From Nectonema munidae (taxonomy: Eukaryota > Nematomorpha > Nectonematoida > Nectonematidae), in contig JAUIRK010000136.1 of the NCBI GenBank assembly GCA_030549495.1, positions 62,001 through 126,000 on the forward strand: a DNA stretch of 64,000 nucleotides, in the 5' to 3' direction. The position numbers and the translations under genes are program-made. The number at the start of each line of letters is the position of its first letter. Position 1 is the first letter of the stretch. Positions 34,859 to 46,989 of this stretch are shown here, piece after piece. The notes below the pieces were generated by a model that was not told the DNA's origin, did no database searches, and saw only the letters and a list, made by a program, of their open reading frames with translations.

Positions 34859-36451
34859 GTACCGTTACCTTTACCTTACTGAATTTAAATAAATTTAATC
34901 GAATATAAATAACTCACCATGTACTTTATAGATACAGTGGGGTGTTTACATCGAGAATTAAATGTTTGCTCTATACGGGCCAATATCATTAGAGAATGTA
35001 TGATTTATAGTGTCGTTAATTAACATTGTTTATTGCAAAGCAGAATTTACAACTTAATGATTGTAATGAATTTTTAACTTTATTTTTATTCATTTAGAGC
35101 AGGGGTTCCCAACGCTGGGGTCTCAACCCTACTTTGGGTCGGCAAGTTATTTTCTTGGGGTCGCAAAGACATTAAAATGATAATGATTTATAAAGGATTT
35201 GGCTGATATCAATGGATTAGGCTTTTGGCGAACCTTCCCCTATTCCGACCTGAGGCGGATATATAGGCCTAATTCTAAAAGACAAAGGATGGACTGAACT
35301 CAAACTGAACTATTTCCTTTTTTTAATGCCATGATTAACTGGAGCAGTCAATTGTACAGGAGATTGTTGTCTATCGTCTTTCTTAGAAACTTTTTAATCC
35401 TAAGATTAACTTGTGGGGATCACGGGTTCTTGGCCTCTCTGATATCTTAAAAGTAGGGGGGACATTCTTGAAAAGAAAATTTTTTTAAACTTACAAAATT
35501 AGATTTAGGAAAAATTAAACGACACATTCGTAATAACAAATACTTTTTTTATGTTTTTAAATATAAATATTAAAAAAATATATACTTTTTTCCATATCTA
35601 AATCAATCTTGAATATTCACTGTTGTCCAATTCAGACATTTCACAGATAATTGAATATATATATTCACATCTTTCAAAACAAATATTAAATCGTCTTCAC
35701 AATAAACATGTGTTTCTTGTGAAGAACATATTAGACATTTTTATAGGTATCACATATTCACATGACATGTTTTATAATGTGTATGCATACAAAATCTAAA
35801 ATATAACTACTTTATATATATACTGTGTCAATTTCTATTTATGTATATAAAAATAACTGTGATAAATATCGTATTTTCTTTCAAAAAGTGAAGGGGACTT
35901 TTTCTTTTTTACAAAAGAGGGGAGGAGGGGGAGATTTGTCTCCTCGCCCCCTTAAAATGAGGCCCCTGCCTGTATCCATAGTGATTCGGACATATATCTT
36001 TGGATCATTTGTGTCAGCTAAGAGTTTGCACCTGGCATCTCTGTGTGCCATTGTGCTACCAGTCTGCTTGAGCCAACACTGAATTTGTATTTGGAAAGGA
36101 GTATGGAGCGTTGTAATATTTAAGATTGTTGTACATTTGATTTATCTTTTGTGTTTTAATAGTTAGTATTTCAACGACTAATTTTGTTTTGGTGTTGTAC
36201 TTAGGTGCATAGTTTTTTTCTTTTTTTTTGTGTATGTCTCTGTGTGTAATAGAAGGTTGTCTGTTGTTTGAATTTTCTATCAATTACGTTCAAGATAATG
36301 ATATACCCTGAATGTTAATTATAATTTAACTGCAAATTGCAGAGTTTAGTCAAGTCATATATGCCGAAAATATTGATGTTTACAAACCTACAGTAAGCTG
36401 CAGAAAGACATGCGGATATATGGTAGAAATAATAAATGAGTTGTTGGTGAA

Positions 36452-36624
36452 TAATGGAGAACTACATTAACTTTAGTTTTACTTACATTATCTCAGCCGC
36501 AAAATAAAAACCTCAATGTGTGGTATGCAGTGAAGTGCTCTCAGAAGAATCCATCAAGCCGAATAAGTTAAGACGTCATTTGGAATCGAAACATTCAAAT
36601 TTCAATAAAGAAAGCACTGGGTTT
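36452..36624 (+). pseudogene. hAT transposase N-terminus, BED zinc finger
   Basis: Encodes ENYINFSFTYIISAAK, a stop, then KPQCVVCSEVLSEESIKPN and KLRRHLESKHSNF. The C-x2-C and H-x4-H pairs form a BED/C2H2 finger; the preceding 'Y..F.FT' is typical of ZBED5-type proteins. It runs into a stop after KESTGFKK. Confidence 0.7.
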
Positions 36625-37117
36625 AAAAAATAGGCTTTTCATTTGAAAAATGAAGTAGTCTACCAGGCACATTACAGGAATTGATGAAAGGATATTTGAT
36701 TCATAGAGAAAACAAATAACTGAAGGTTGGGTAGTTTTATATGAGTGAATGTAGTCTAAAGGCAAAGAGTCTACTAAACACCCTGCGATGTTTATATGAA
36801 AAAATGTGATTGATTCAGGGGCAAGGATATAAAACGAAGTTATAATTGTGCAAACAAAAATAAAACAAAAAAATTAGATCGCATTATTTCATTTTACTCA
36901 GCATCATTCAAAAATAGTTTAAAAGCTAAATTGATGCAAGCTACAAAAATCTACAAAAAGTAAAATAACTGTTAACATTTTGCAATAATTTGCCTTTTAT
37001 AATAAATTTTAAGGAAAAAAAGTCTATCAGAAAAAGTTATAGAGCTTCAACAAAAACTAAAAAATTTTAGAGCATAAGTTAAGTTTTTTGAAAACTAATG
37101 TTATGTATCCCCTACAG

Positions 37118-37240
37118 CTACTCTATGGGTGGCATGGCAGGTTGGTTGAGATGATGGACATAGCACGGAAGCCTCTAGATTCGATTTCTCATCGATACGA
37201 ATTTGTTCATAGTTTCACATAAGCGGTACATCAGTTCACT
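37118..37240 (+). repeat. tRNA-like stretch, possible SINE head
   Basis: GGTTGGTTGAGATGATGG followed about 30 bases later by AGATTCGATTTC resembles the A and B boxes of a tRNA-derived SINE. The rest differs from the SINE family at 63209. Confidence 0.35.
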
Positions 37241-37453
37241 TGAAAAATTTGCTACATAATTAACATAAGAGAGAAAGGAAACAAAATAAACTAATAAAGC
37301 AATTTTCACTATTAAATGGAATCGTCTGTTCTCTGAATAATTTCAAAAAAAAATAGGAGGCATAAAGAATTAGAGTGACATTTTCATGTTTATATAAGCA
37401 GCAAAAGCCAACCTTTTAGCTAGCCCTTATAATTAAAAAATTATTTAAATAAC

Positions 37454-37774
37454 GGTCGACAGACATTTTGCCCCCTGACAAATTGTCTCATAGGCTATTA
37501 GTTTCAAAATTATTAAAAAATTTTATATTCTTGTTTATTTTATCTCTATTAAATTATTTCAAATTAATCAATTTATTTCTTAATTTTTTAGAATTGTCCA
37601 TGAGACAAAATGTCTTATGAAAATAACGGGGCGAATTGTCCATGAAACAAAATGTCTTATGAAAATAATGGGGCGAATTGTCCATGGGATGAACTGTCTT
37701 ATGAAAATAATGGGGCGAATTGTCCATGGGACGAACTGTCTTATGAAAATAATGGGGCGTAATGTCCGAGGACC
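37454..37774. mobile_element. Small element with internal 42-bp repeats
   Basis: Ends are imperfect inverted repeats (GGTCGACAGACATTTTGCCCC-like left against GGTCCTCGGACATTACGCCC, 16 of 21). Flanks TAAATAAC (37446-37453) and AAACTAAC (37775-37782) match at 6 of 8. Inside are four 42-bp units. No coding capacity. Confidence 0.55.
37591..37758. repeat. Four tandem 42-bp units
   Basis: Units start at 37591, 37633, 37675 and 37717, each GAATTGTCCATG... ending ATAATGGGGC; a partial fifth continues into the right end. Because 42 is a multiple of three, the minus strand is open and reads as a false repeat protein (HYFHKT.. MDNSP). Confidence 0.9.
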
Positions 37775-38279
37775 AAACTAACATAAATCAAAGTATACGA
37801 GAAAAGAAAATCATTGCGTTTTTTTGAATATTTCTATCTACAAATAAAATCTGTCATAAATAGATCAAGTACATTTTTAACAACTGAAACATTTTGTTTC
37901 GATATTATATTTTTATTATAATAATCAACAACTTTTCTTAAAAAAAGTGATTTGATTATGTACAGTCTTACTTATAAAATTTAACAATAGAACATTATAA
38001 AAAAATATCGCTGCTCAAATATTAAGCAAATAGAGTATTCTTGCTTTTAAAGTGAATAGATAATCAAAATATTTATACCCAAATAACTATTTTAAAAAAA
38101 TCCTTGACTTGAAAAAATTAAATTTTCAAATGTTACAAAATGTAGCAAACGTAGTGATAAAGATTAAGTGACTTTTGTTGAAAAAAATTCTTAGCGCGAG
38201 TCTAACAATATTCATTGATATAAAATTGTAACGATTGAAAACTATTTTAATTTAACTCTAAATGCAAATTAGACAGAAG

Positions 38280-38477
38280 GAGTGGTGTAGCCAAAAAAAG
38301 TAGATAGAAGGGGCACAATTTAAAAACAAAAAACTTGCGCAACATTATTTATACTTTCTTGATCCTTTCATTGGAGAAATTTTCAAAAACTGATATCGCA
38401 TAAGATGCATGGGGGCACCATGCGGTACATAGAAGTGTGGGTACGGCCCCTCATGCCCCAGCCTAGCTACGTCACTG
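38280..38477. mobile_element. hAT MITE (CAGTGACGTAGC family), nested
   Basis: Left GAGTGGTGTAGCCA, right reverse-complement CAGTGACGTAGCTA. Flanks GACAGAAG (38272-38279) and GAGAGAAG (38478-38485), 7 of 8 identical. Same family as 55567-56048. It sits inside the 35100-40079 hAT and is therefore younger. Confidence 0.75.
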
Positions 38478-38839
38478 GAGAGAAGAGAGCTGAATGAGAT
38501 AGGAGAGCTTAACAAGAGAATATGGCTTGAATGAATGAAGAGAGCTTGAGTGAATGATTGAGTTTTAGCAGAAAAAGCGGAAGAGAAAAACAGAGGAGAG
38601 AGAAATAGAATCACAGTGACAGAAGATGAGAAAATCTAGTGGATCATCAACATGTGTTTGCTCAAAAATACTACGAGACACAGTGATAAACATTGCTTAC
38701 TTATTGTGTGCATATTGAAGCAGTGGATTATTATTATATAGCTCTCACGCATCGTCTGTAAAATATGTTCGATAGAAATTTCAGAGCAGCTTGGCATGAT
38801 GTTTGATTGATTCGAAAGTCTGCATACATGTTTTATGAA

Positions 38840-39966
38840 GGAGAAATGTTGGTGGCATATGTACTGATGGTGCACCGTCTATGCTTGGCTGTAGATCTGG
38901 GTTTGAACAGATGGTAAAGTATGTTTTTTCACAATCTGTTGGAGTTCAATGCATTCTACATCGTCTTTTAGCTTCAAAATCATTGCCAAAAGTTTTGAAA
39001 ACTGTTATGCAATCAGTTGTTAAAGCAGTTAACTTCATAAAGTCAAATGCATTGATTGTTCGCTAAACTTAATCAACAAATGGATTGCGAGGATGAAGTT
39101 CTTCTATTGCACACTGAGTTACGGTGGCTCTCAAGAGGAAAAGCATTGCATAGATTTTTTGATATAAATGCTGGGGGGAGAGAATTCCTATCTCAGCAAG
39201 GAAGACCAGAACTTTCAAATTTCATCGGTGACTTGAATAATTTGGCAAAATGGCATACTTGGTAGATTTCTTAGCAATTCTGAAATCCCTTAATCTTTCA
39301 CTTTAGGGAGAAAATTCCATACTTGATTTTGCGGAATAACTAAATGCCTTCCAAATGAAGATGGATCCTTGGTTGTCAAGGATAAAAAAAATAAATTTTT
39401 ACATGTTTCCCACATTAAATACATTTGTTGAAGAAAATGTGACTAATGTTCCATTAAACAACAGTTTTCAAAGTTTGCCGATCCAACACTTGGAGACTAG
39501 AAGAGTTTAGTCGATATTTTCCAGAAAAGCCACAGTTATCCCATAGCTTACTTAGAAAACTATTTGCTGCAAAAATTAAAGATGTTTCTGAAAGTTATCA
39601 AGAGGAATTAATGATCTTATCACATCTGACTGTGCAAACACTGAGTTCAGTGAATCAATTTTGGATCAAACAATTATTTCGATATCCAAATTTGGCTAAA
39701 GGTATACCGAGAATTCTCATGCTTTTCTTTCGACATATATGTGTAAAGTGATCTTTTCATCTTTACTACTTATAAAATCGAAGCTAAGAAGTAAACTCCA
39801 TGCTGAGGAACTCCATGATGACCTACGTTGTGCTGTGTCCAAAACAACACCAAGGATTGAGAAGTTGGTGAGAAAAAAACAGTACAAACCATCACATTTA
39901 AAACATTATTATTTATTATCAAAAGCTCATATTACTCGCATCAGTAAGATCCAATTATGTAAATAA
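38840..39966 (+). pseudogene. hAT (ZBED5-like) transposase core and C-terminus, broken
   Basis: Plus strand pieces in family order: GGICTDGAPSMLGCRSGFEQ, then HRLLASKSLPKVLKTVM and AVNFIKSNAL (38855-39060); EVLLLHTELRWLSRGKALHR (39090-39150), the 'LLLHTEVRWLSRG' motif; LAFLYT-like C-terminal STYMCKVIFSSLLLIKSKLR with LHDDLRCAVSKTTPRIEKLV (39735-39880), matching 'TYLCEAGFS...IK.KYRSRL..E.DLR.ALS...PRI..L'. At least five stops or frame changes are visible, for example after NALIVR at 39062-39064. Confidence 0.8.
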
Positions 39967-40234
39967 ATTATAAAATTTATATGTATATAAATGTATATTT
40001 TCGTTCTTGCTATAATAAAACAAGTTACTGCAGTGGGCTTAAATTTGGGCCGCCACTGAAAAAAGGTTGGGAATCACTGATTTAGAACAATTTATAGAGT
40101 AGGTAGGTAGAGATGTCAAAGCACTTTCCAAATTTAATTGATATGCTTGCAAATTGCTTGATAGGGGGTGGAAGAGAAGAATGTTAGGAGTATTCTAGAA
40201 ATAATAAATATATATAGAGAAGGATAGTCGGTTT

Positions 40235-42760
40235 TATTGTGGACTGAGGTGAAGGATGGGTTCAATAGTGCCTATCAAGGCGGAGAGTAAGTTTAAGAGT
40301 TCTGGGTAAGTAATGATGTCGCTTAGATTAGTGGGAAAGTGGCCAAGGGTTGAGGCGCATGCGTTGATAAGTTTGTGTCGGTGTGAGATGAAGAATGGGC
40401 AGAGGAAGGCGAGGTGATATGGTGTTTCGAAAAGTGCGTTGCAGAACCGACACGTCAGCTTGTCTGAGAGTTTAATACGAAAAAAGTAGGTTTGCCGATG
40501 GAGTGTATTTGTGCGAAGCCCAAGATTGGTGTATGGTATTGATGTTTGATATGCACGTAAGCAGGGTGTTTGTGGAGTTGGTGAGCCAGTTTTGCCATTG
40601 GTTTTGAGTGTGCATGGAAATATTGCGTAGTAAGAGGTTGGGGTGTACTGAGGTCAAATGTGTTATGTACGGTCTTGATAAGGTTCTTTTGGCGAGATGG
40701 TCAACATGCAGGTTTTCATGTATGTTGGAGTTAGCGGGGCACCAGAAAATGGAGACAGTGAAATGAGTGGAGAGGAGTCGTAGTTTTGAGAACAAGATGG
40801 AAGCGAAGAAGGGAACGTTTTTGATAAGGTGTAGATCGCGCGTGATGTTCAAGGAGTCCGTATAAAAATGAATATGAGTGAAACGTGTGAAGGTATTGAT
40901 GTGTTGTGTGATTTGATCGCATGCTGTGATTAAAGCTTGACATTCAGCATCATAAGTTGTAGTTAAATGATTTAGAGGAGAGCTTGTAGAAAAGAAGGGA
41001 GATAGAGAGGCGCCTGCATAAAAAGCAGTGGCGATAGCGCATTTTTGCAATGACTTGGAAGCGTCTGTGAAGATTCTCAGGGTTGAAGGGTCGGAGCGAT
41101 GTCTGAGCTTTTTTACCTGTTTAGTGGCGAGAGATTTGTTTGTGTGAGTAGTGATAGCAAAAAAAAGGAGCGAAGAGGGATGTACTAATGTGGTGGGGTG
41201 TACCTTAGTGTGTATGAGGTAACGGTGCGAAGTGGGAAGTGATGTGTGAAGCAGTTTCGTGTGAGGGTGTGATGCGTTCAGTGGACGATGTGAATGGGAG
41301 GCTGAAGATGGGGAAGTAGAGATTTGTATGTGCAAATGTAGCGTCTGATGAAGGTGTCTTTCAGTTGGATTAAAAGTGGTATGCAGTTCAGTGTGATTTC
41401 TAGAATAGATGTTGGGGTTGTGCGATAAGCTTTCGAGATGGTTAATAGACTGAATCTATGGATTTTGAATAAATATGTAAGGGTGGATGGGTGAGCGAGC
41501 GATGAGCCCCATGAGAGGATGCCGTATTGGATTACCGGAAGTATGAGAGATTTGTAGATGAATAAAGAATGATGGATACTTAGACCCCATTTGTATGAGA
41601 TTGCTTGTCTTAGTTGGAACAGAGTCTGTGATAATTTGATGTAGGTGTTTTTGAAGTGTGTGGACCATTTCATTTTTGTTTGATAGGTAAGACCAAGATA
41701 CTTGATAGTGGTTGCGGGTTGAATGAGGGTGTTATGATTGGTAAGCAAAGGTAGATGTGGGGAGTGTTTGCGAGTGAAATGAATTAGGGTGGTTTTGGAT
41801 GTGTTGAAAGATATTTTAGCGAGGTGGCGGTGAAGTTCAGCATGTTGAAAAGTGAGGCGATATTCTGGAGATTTTTGTGTTGTGTGTTTGCTGAGAAAGA
41901 AAAGAGAAGATCGTCGGAGTAGCACTGGGAAAAGTGAGATTTGGATTCGAGGAGATCTAGGAGAGGATTGATGAGAATGAGCCAGAGGATGTCAGAGAGG
42001 CAACCTCCTTGGAGAGTGGAGAGAGAGAGTGTATGAACTGCGCGGATGGATTTTTCGCGGAAGATTAAGCAGCGGTTTTGTAGGTAGTTGCTGATTAGCT
42101 TAATATGTAGGGTGGGTATTTTTTGAGATGCATGTTGAGGATGATGGCGGGGTGCCAGGCGCTGTTGAATGCGTTATCGATGTCGAGGAAAAGGACTGAT
42201 GCAGTCTTTTGGGATGCTATGGAGTGTTATAAATACTCGGTTAGTTTGGAGAGAGCTGACTCAGTATTCCTGTGCGGGAGATATGCAAACTGTGAAGGGT
42301 GTATGAGGTTGTTTTGTGATATATAGTGAATCAGCCTTTTGCGAATTACTTTTTCTAATAGCTTGCCTAAAACAGGGAGGATAGTGATTGGTCGCCAGTT
42401 TTTTAGATGTGAGGGTTCTCTGTGAGGTTTAGGCAGAAAGAGGAGTTTGCCTATTTTCCATATTGATGGAAAAAAGGAGTTTGATAAGCATGCGTTGTAT
42501 ATGTGGAGTAGATTGGTATGTAAAAGGTGAAATGATTTTTTAATATGGGTTGCGGTGATTGTGTCGTGGCTGGGAGCTGATTTTGGTCTGAGTGAGTTTA
42601 CCGCCTGATATAACTCTCTTTGTGTGATGGGAGGGAAATGGGAGGGGTTTAGCGATGATGTTAGTTTTTGCGAGAGTAAGCGTTGCGCAGCATGGTATGG
42701 ATCATCGTTGTGGGGATTGTCGGCGGGAAAAAATAGTTTTTTATCTTCTAATTCCGAATC
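40235..42760 (-). mobile_element. LINE with RT and RNase H, 5'-truncated
   Basis: Minus strand, from 42760: a pre-RT segment (PITQRELYQAVNSLRPKSAP), then RT motifs VLFLDIDNAFNSAW, LQGGCLSDILWLILINPL and CYSDDLLFSF (the YADD box as YSDD), IKYLGLTYQTKMKWSTHF and VIQYGILSWGSSLAH. RNase H follows at 40640-41100 (LRIFTDASK, TYDAECQAL, HFYTDS, HVDHLAK), and a C-terminal CRFCNALFETPYHLAFLC zinc knuckle ends the protein near 40235. RNase H places it in the I/R1/LOA-like groups. No endonuclease is present: truncation is at about 42760. Long open stretches (41278-41925, 40472-41335) with few breaks make this younger than the LINE at 13260-16250. Confidence 0.85.
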
Positions 42761-44049
42761 AAAAAAATTATCATATAAAAGTTTTCTACACAGTATTTTT
42801 CAAAATGTTTTTAATTAAAGTTGATAAAATCATACTTTAAATATTGAAATGTTTATAAAAAATGTTGTTCAAGTTTTCAAATTAAAACTCAAATGAAAAA
42901 AAAAATTTGTGTTTTTTTTCATATTTTTAAAAATATTTATTAAAATCAATTCTTATCTTAGGTAGTAATAATTTTTTGCAATTTATCTTTCATATTTAAC
43001 TTATTTGTAGCGTTTTATAAAATGATGAATTTTACGGTTTATTTTTGTTTTTTTTTCAATTTTGTTCATCAAATAAAAAATTTCAAAGTCAAGCCTACAA
43101 AATTTAAAAAGATTCAAAAATTATACTATCCAATTTTATAGTTTTCTGTCAATTATAGTTCAAAATTTCGAAACTAGCAAAAAATTATCCAAATTGATAA
43201 TTTTTTATTCCCCATGTGATGTATCCTGGCCGGTCCTCTAAAAAAGGGTATATAAAGGAAACTTCTGCTATCCATTTTCTTTTTTGCTTGCTTCTATCTC
43301 ATTGATACGTTTGTAATTTGGATTACTCATTTTTTTCTCGTTAAATTTTTCATCATGTATGATAAAATATCCGTTCAAAAAAGTCCGAACTGATCAAACT
43401 TCTTTCCACGGAATTTTCCTCAATTAAAAGAGCTTCAGAAATACTGGGAATCAAGTATTCTACAGCAATATCTATTTTTCAAAGGCATCATGAGAAAAAA
43501 GACGACTAATCAAATTCACACAAGCAACACGGTGGACATAAAAAAAAGTTTCTCACGCCTGAAAGACTACGTTTTTTAGAAAGCCTCATTGAAAGCTCTT
43601 CAATGTTAACCTTCGAAGAAATGAGTAAAAAGATTAAAGAAAAGTTTTCCATTAAAATTCCTCAAAGTACTCTTCACAATTATTTGGTCAATACATTGAA
43701 AATTACACTCGAGACAGTAAATAAAGAAGATGTTATGCTTAAAGAAAATTTTATGCACAAGAGTTTCAAAATTTTGCTCCCAACTTGGAAGAATCTTTTA
43801 TTTTTATTGATGAAAAAAGCTTCAACTTACACCTGAGACGTTCTCACGCACTTTCAAAAAGAGGTACAAGAGCTAGTGTAATCATTCCTACTATCAGAGG
43901 AAAGAATGTTTCTCTTGTGTTAGCAAGTGATATGAAATCATCGAAGATCGTACTTGCAATGGAAAAAGTTTTTAAATTTCATTGACAATTTGTTTGGAAA
44001 ACTTAATCAAGATAATGCAATAAAAAGTGATGCTTGGATTGTCTTAGAA

Positions 44050-45484
44050 CCGTGATGTCGAACCTATAGCATGCATGACAAATGTGGCACGCGAAGCGAT
44101 TTTTTCTGAATTATAAAATTTTTTTTTTGATAATATTGACTCGATAGATAAGATTTCTTCTGAATATGTAAACTACGATAATTTGTCAACTTATAAATTT
44201 CATAAATTAAATATAGTTAGTTTAAATATCCAATCGATTCGCAATAAGTACAATGAAATAGAATTTTTTATAAGACACTTTAATATGATAGTTGGTGAAC
44301 CATTAAAATGATAGCTTTACAAGAGACTTGGCTAAGTGGCAGTTCCTTCACAATGAATATAGAACAATACACGTTTATAAATTCTCCGTCTCGTTTAACA
44401 ACACATTCGGGCTTAGCTTTCAAAAAAAACTGGAAGTTTTTGAAAAAGACATTGAAATAGAAGAAATGAAATATTTTCCTTATTTGAAAAAACATTTGGA
44501 AAAGCCAGAAGTTGACAACAGTGAAGGTTTTTGCAAACATGATGCTTTGTTAGAATTACCTAACAGCCTTTCAACAGCTAAAAAAGATTGTAAAAATTGG
44601 ACACTTTATTGTTGATTTTTGCTAACTAGTTTCGGAGTACAAACTTCTTTTTCAAAGCAAATATATAAATAATAAAATAATGAAAATGAGATGTAAAAAG
44701 ATTGAAGAAAGGTTTATTTTCAGATAAAATTTAACAATTTTTTATATTTGTTATAATTATTTCACCTCAATGGGCATATCTGTCAAAGATTTTATCTACA
44801 GAAAAAGAGTTTGAAGAAAGGTTTTCACAATTTAGAGATATTAAAAAAAACATTAGATTTCCTTATTTTTCCAGATAAAACACATTATTCAGAGCTTCAA
44901 TGGTTAAACTTGGATAGCTTAGAAATGGAACTTTTGAAATTTCAAGAGAATAACATTTGGTGCGAAAAATTCCAAGATTTACGTAAAACGCTTAGAAAAT
45001 TTGAATGTGAAAGTTTTGTCAATAAAATTTTGAATGAAAGTTATGAAAATTTCGTACTGGAAGTTTGGAACTCTTTACCATCTATTTGCAAAGCAATGAA
45101 AACACTTGGATTATCAATCAAAACATTGTTCAGTTCTTGATACTCTTGTGAACATCTTTTTTCATCATTGAATTTTATCAAGTCAGACAGAAGAAACAGG
45201 CTTACAGATGAAATGAGCTCTGCCTGCATTGCGTTGAAACATATAGAGTATATTCCATCAATTGAAATTTCTTTGTTATAAAAAATAAAATTCTTAACCG
45301 AGTTTCATTTTTTAATAATTTGTACCTAAATTATCGAATATAGTTCAGTTTGAAAATATTTTTCTTGTGGTAACACAGTTTAAAAATTTTAATTTTTTTG
45401 CTATTCAACTTGGCACGCGGCATAATCAATAACCAAAAAAACGAAAATTTTGGCACGCATCATTAGAAAGGTTCGCCATCACTG
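44050..45484 (+). mobile_element. hAT inserted in the Tc1-like gene
   Basis: Left end CCGTGATGTCGAACCT, right end reverse-complement CAGTGATGGCGAACCT. Plus-strand hAT protein pieces: KLEVFEKDIEIEEMKYFPYL (from 44425), a block at 44811-45120 (KTLDFLIFPDKTHYSELQWL), and TYSCEHLFSSLNFIKSDRRN, RLTDEMSSACIALKHIEYI (45140-45260), the dimerisation end. Flanks TCTTAGAA and TACAAGAC are only 4 of 8 alike, but both resemble the TCTTAGAC expected in an uninterrupted transposase. Confidence 0.7.
44130..44420 (+). mobile_element. LINE endonuclease fragment within the hAT
   Basis: Encodes KLNIVSLNIQSIRNKYNEIE and, after a frame change, IALQETWLSGSSF and QYTFINSPSRLTTHSG. These are the start of a LINE apurinic-type endonuclease: the 'LNIQSIRNK' opening and the catalytic Glu in 'QETWL'. 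Only about 95 residues remain. Confidence 0.65.
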
Positions 45485-45801
45485 TACAAGACAATTCCAA
45501 AATCGACAAGACTATAGAAGTAAAAGAAATTTTTAAACAGAATAAAAAATATCAATTAAAGTTCCTTATTCCTTCATTTTGAATCCGTGCGAAAACGTTT
45601 TTTCAAAATTAAAAGTAAAGTTAGAAATATATTAAATTCCCCAACACTAAGTATGTCTTTTTCATGCAATTTTTCATTTGAGCATCAGAATCTTCATCTT
45701 CATCACTTTCTGCATCTGATGAGTCTATATGAACATGAACATTGTTGAAACTAGTTCCCTTTTTGTTTTTGAGTACAGAACGTCACATAATTCAAGGTGT
45801 A

Positions 45802-46440
45802 TTACATGGGCAACACATACTTAATGATAGCATTCGATATCGCTTCCAGCATCAAGGCAGCTCCATCTGTTGTACAAGATACAATATTTTTTTTAATACA
45901 TAAATTGAACTCATTTAGTTTTGAAGAAACAATATCAATCATTTTCTGAGAACTTAAAGAGTTGAAAGCTCTTATCATACTCAAGCACCAAAACTTTTCA
46001 TCGTTGCAAACGTTAATTGTTATATATCTTTTATTTTGGCAAGATGTAAATTCATCTAAACACATTGAAAAGCGATAGCCGTTTTCGACGTGACTTTTGA
46101 AATAAAGAGAAAGATCTAATTTTTTCATTTCGTAAAACTTAATAACCATATTTTTAACCATAGTATGAGATTTCGGATGAGCTTTATTATATGTATTGTT
46201 AGACAAACTTCTTTGAATAAACTCACTTTGGCAATACAATGAAAGCTCAATCCATCTAAACACGCCAATCTGGATATTTCTTTCTCTATTGATTGTTTTT
46301 TTAAGAAAACTTTTATATTAGGTGAATTTCTTTAAGATGTTCCATCATCATCAATATCCAACAAATAGATTTTTTAAATATCAGATTTCAAATTTGAAGT
46401 TGTTCCAACCGGTTTTTCAACCCCTTTTTCAGCACTAATT
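45802..46440 (-). pseudogene. hAT transposase fragment
   Basis: Minus strand: HPKSHTMVKNMVIKFYEMKK, then GYRFSMCLDEFTSCQNKRYI, TINVCNDEKFWCLSMI, and NLCIKKNIVSCTTDGAALML, matching the hAT core 'RFS..LDEWTS..NRRY..INVH', 'FWNLGL.R' and 'L..DIV..TTDGA..M'. The C-terminal part is missing. Upstream (46263-46440) traces such as EKGVEKPVGTTSN suggest the N-terminus. Confidence 0.65.
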
Positions 46441-46989
46441 TTTACCCCCAATAAAGTTATTCTTTTATACTAAAAATATTTCTTTTTAATTTTAACTGTT
46501 AAATTAATTTTTTTAATGAATTTTGTATTCTTTCAAACGTTTGTAACTTGTTTTTGAATGGGCTTATTTTGAATATAATTTAAAAAAAAAGTTCAAATAC
46601 TTAAGGATTAACTATAAATTTAACTGTTTTATTAATAAAACGATAACAAATAAGTTAAATCTGAAATATAAATTGCAAAAAAAATATGACTAAATTTAAG
46701 TTAATAGCTGATTTTATTAAATATTTTAAAAAATATGAAAAAAAGACACACAATTTTTTTTTCATTCTAGTTTTAATTTTAAAACTTGAAAAATATTTTT
46801 TATAAACTTTTCAATATTTAAATGATTTTGTCAACTTTTATTAAAATTATTTTGAAAAAGACTGTGTAGAAAACTTTTAATACTGACTATGAAAATTTTT
46901 TTCGATTGTGAAATAGAAAATAAAAACTTGTTGCTGACAAAATTTTTGAGTTTATAGAAAAAAATCAAAATAAAAACGGCCACTTTAAA

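Larger units (their letters stand above)
35100..40079 (+). mobile_element. 5-kb hAT (ZBED5-like) with 8-bp TSD
   Basis: Left end CAGGGGTTCCCAACGC, right end reverse-complement CAGTGATTCCCAACCT. Flanks are ATTTAGAG (35092-35099) and ATTTAGAA (40080-40087), 7 of 8 identical. The body carries a BED zinc finger near 36510 and the transposase core and C-terminus at 38840-39966, all on the plus strand, so the coding order fits. The 2.2-kb gap between them includes two inserted MITE-like elements (37454-37774, 38280-38477) and a tRNA-like stretch. The transposase is broken by several stops. Confidence 0.85.
43383..45660 (+). pseudogene. Tc1/mariner-like transposase, split by a hAT
   Basis: The N-terminal half (43383-44049) has helix-turn-helix-like LLSTEFSSIKRASEILGIKY, then FLTPERLRFLESLIESSSML, STLHNYLV, and the catalytic FIFIDEKSFNLHLRRSHALS followed by KRGTRASVIIPTIRGKNVSL. 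The last part (45485-45660) has DNSKIDKT and LNPCENVFSKLKVK, the family's 'LNP.E..FS.LK' end. Between them lies a 1.4-kb hAT inserted in the VLDN segment. There are also a frame change near 43790 and a stop near 43505. Confidence 0.75.
42761..46902. mobile_element. Element with long (~280-bp) terminal inverted repeats
   Basis: The left arm (42761 to about 43050) matches the reverse complement of the right arm (about 46600-46902): AAAAGTTTTCTACACAGT, AGTTTTAAAATTAAAACT-like, TTTTTTTCATATTTTT, TTTGCAATTTATATTTCA and TTTAACTTATTTG occur in the same order in both. Inside are a Tc1-like transposase (plus strand) and a hAT fragment (minus strand). The left arm begins exactly where the neighbouring LINE stops. 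No target duplication was recognised. Confidence 0.7.

Noticed and set aside
37554-37784. Minus-strand repeat protein (PHYFHKT, MDNSP units)
   Set aside because: It is only the 42-bp tandem repeat read in frame; no start context or promoter.
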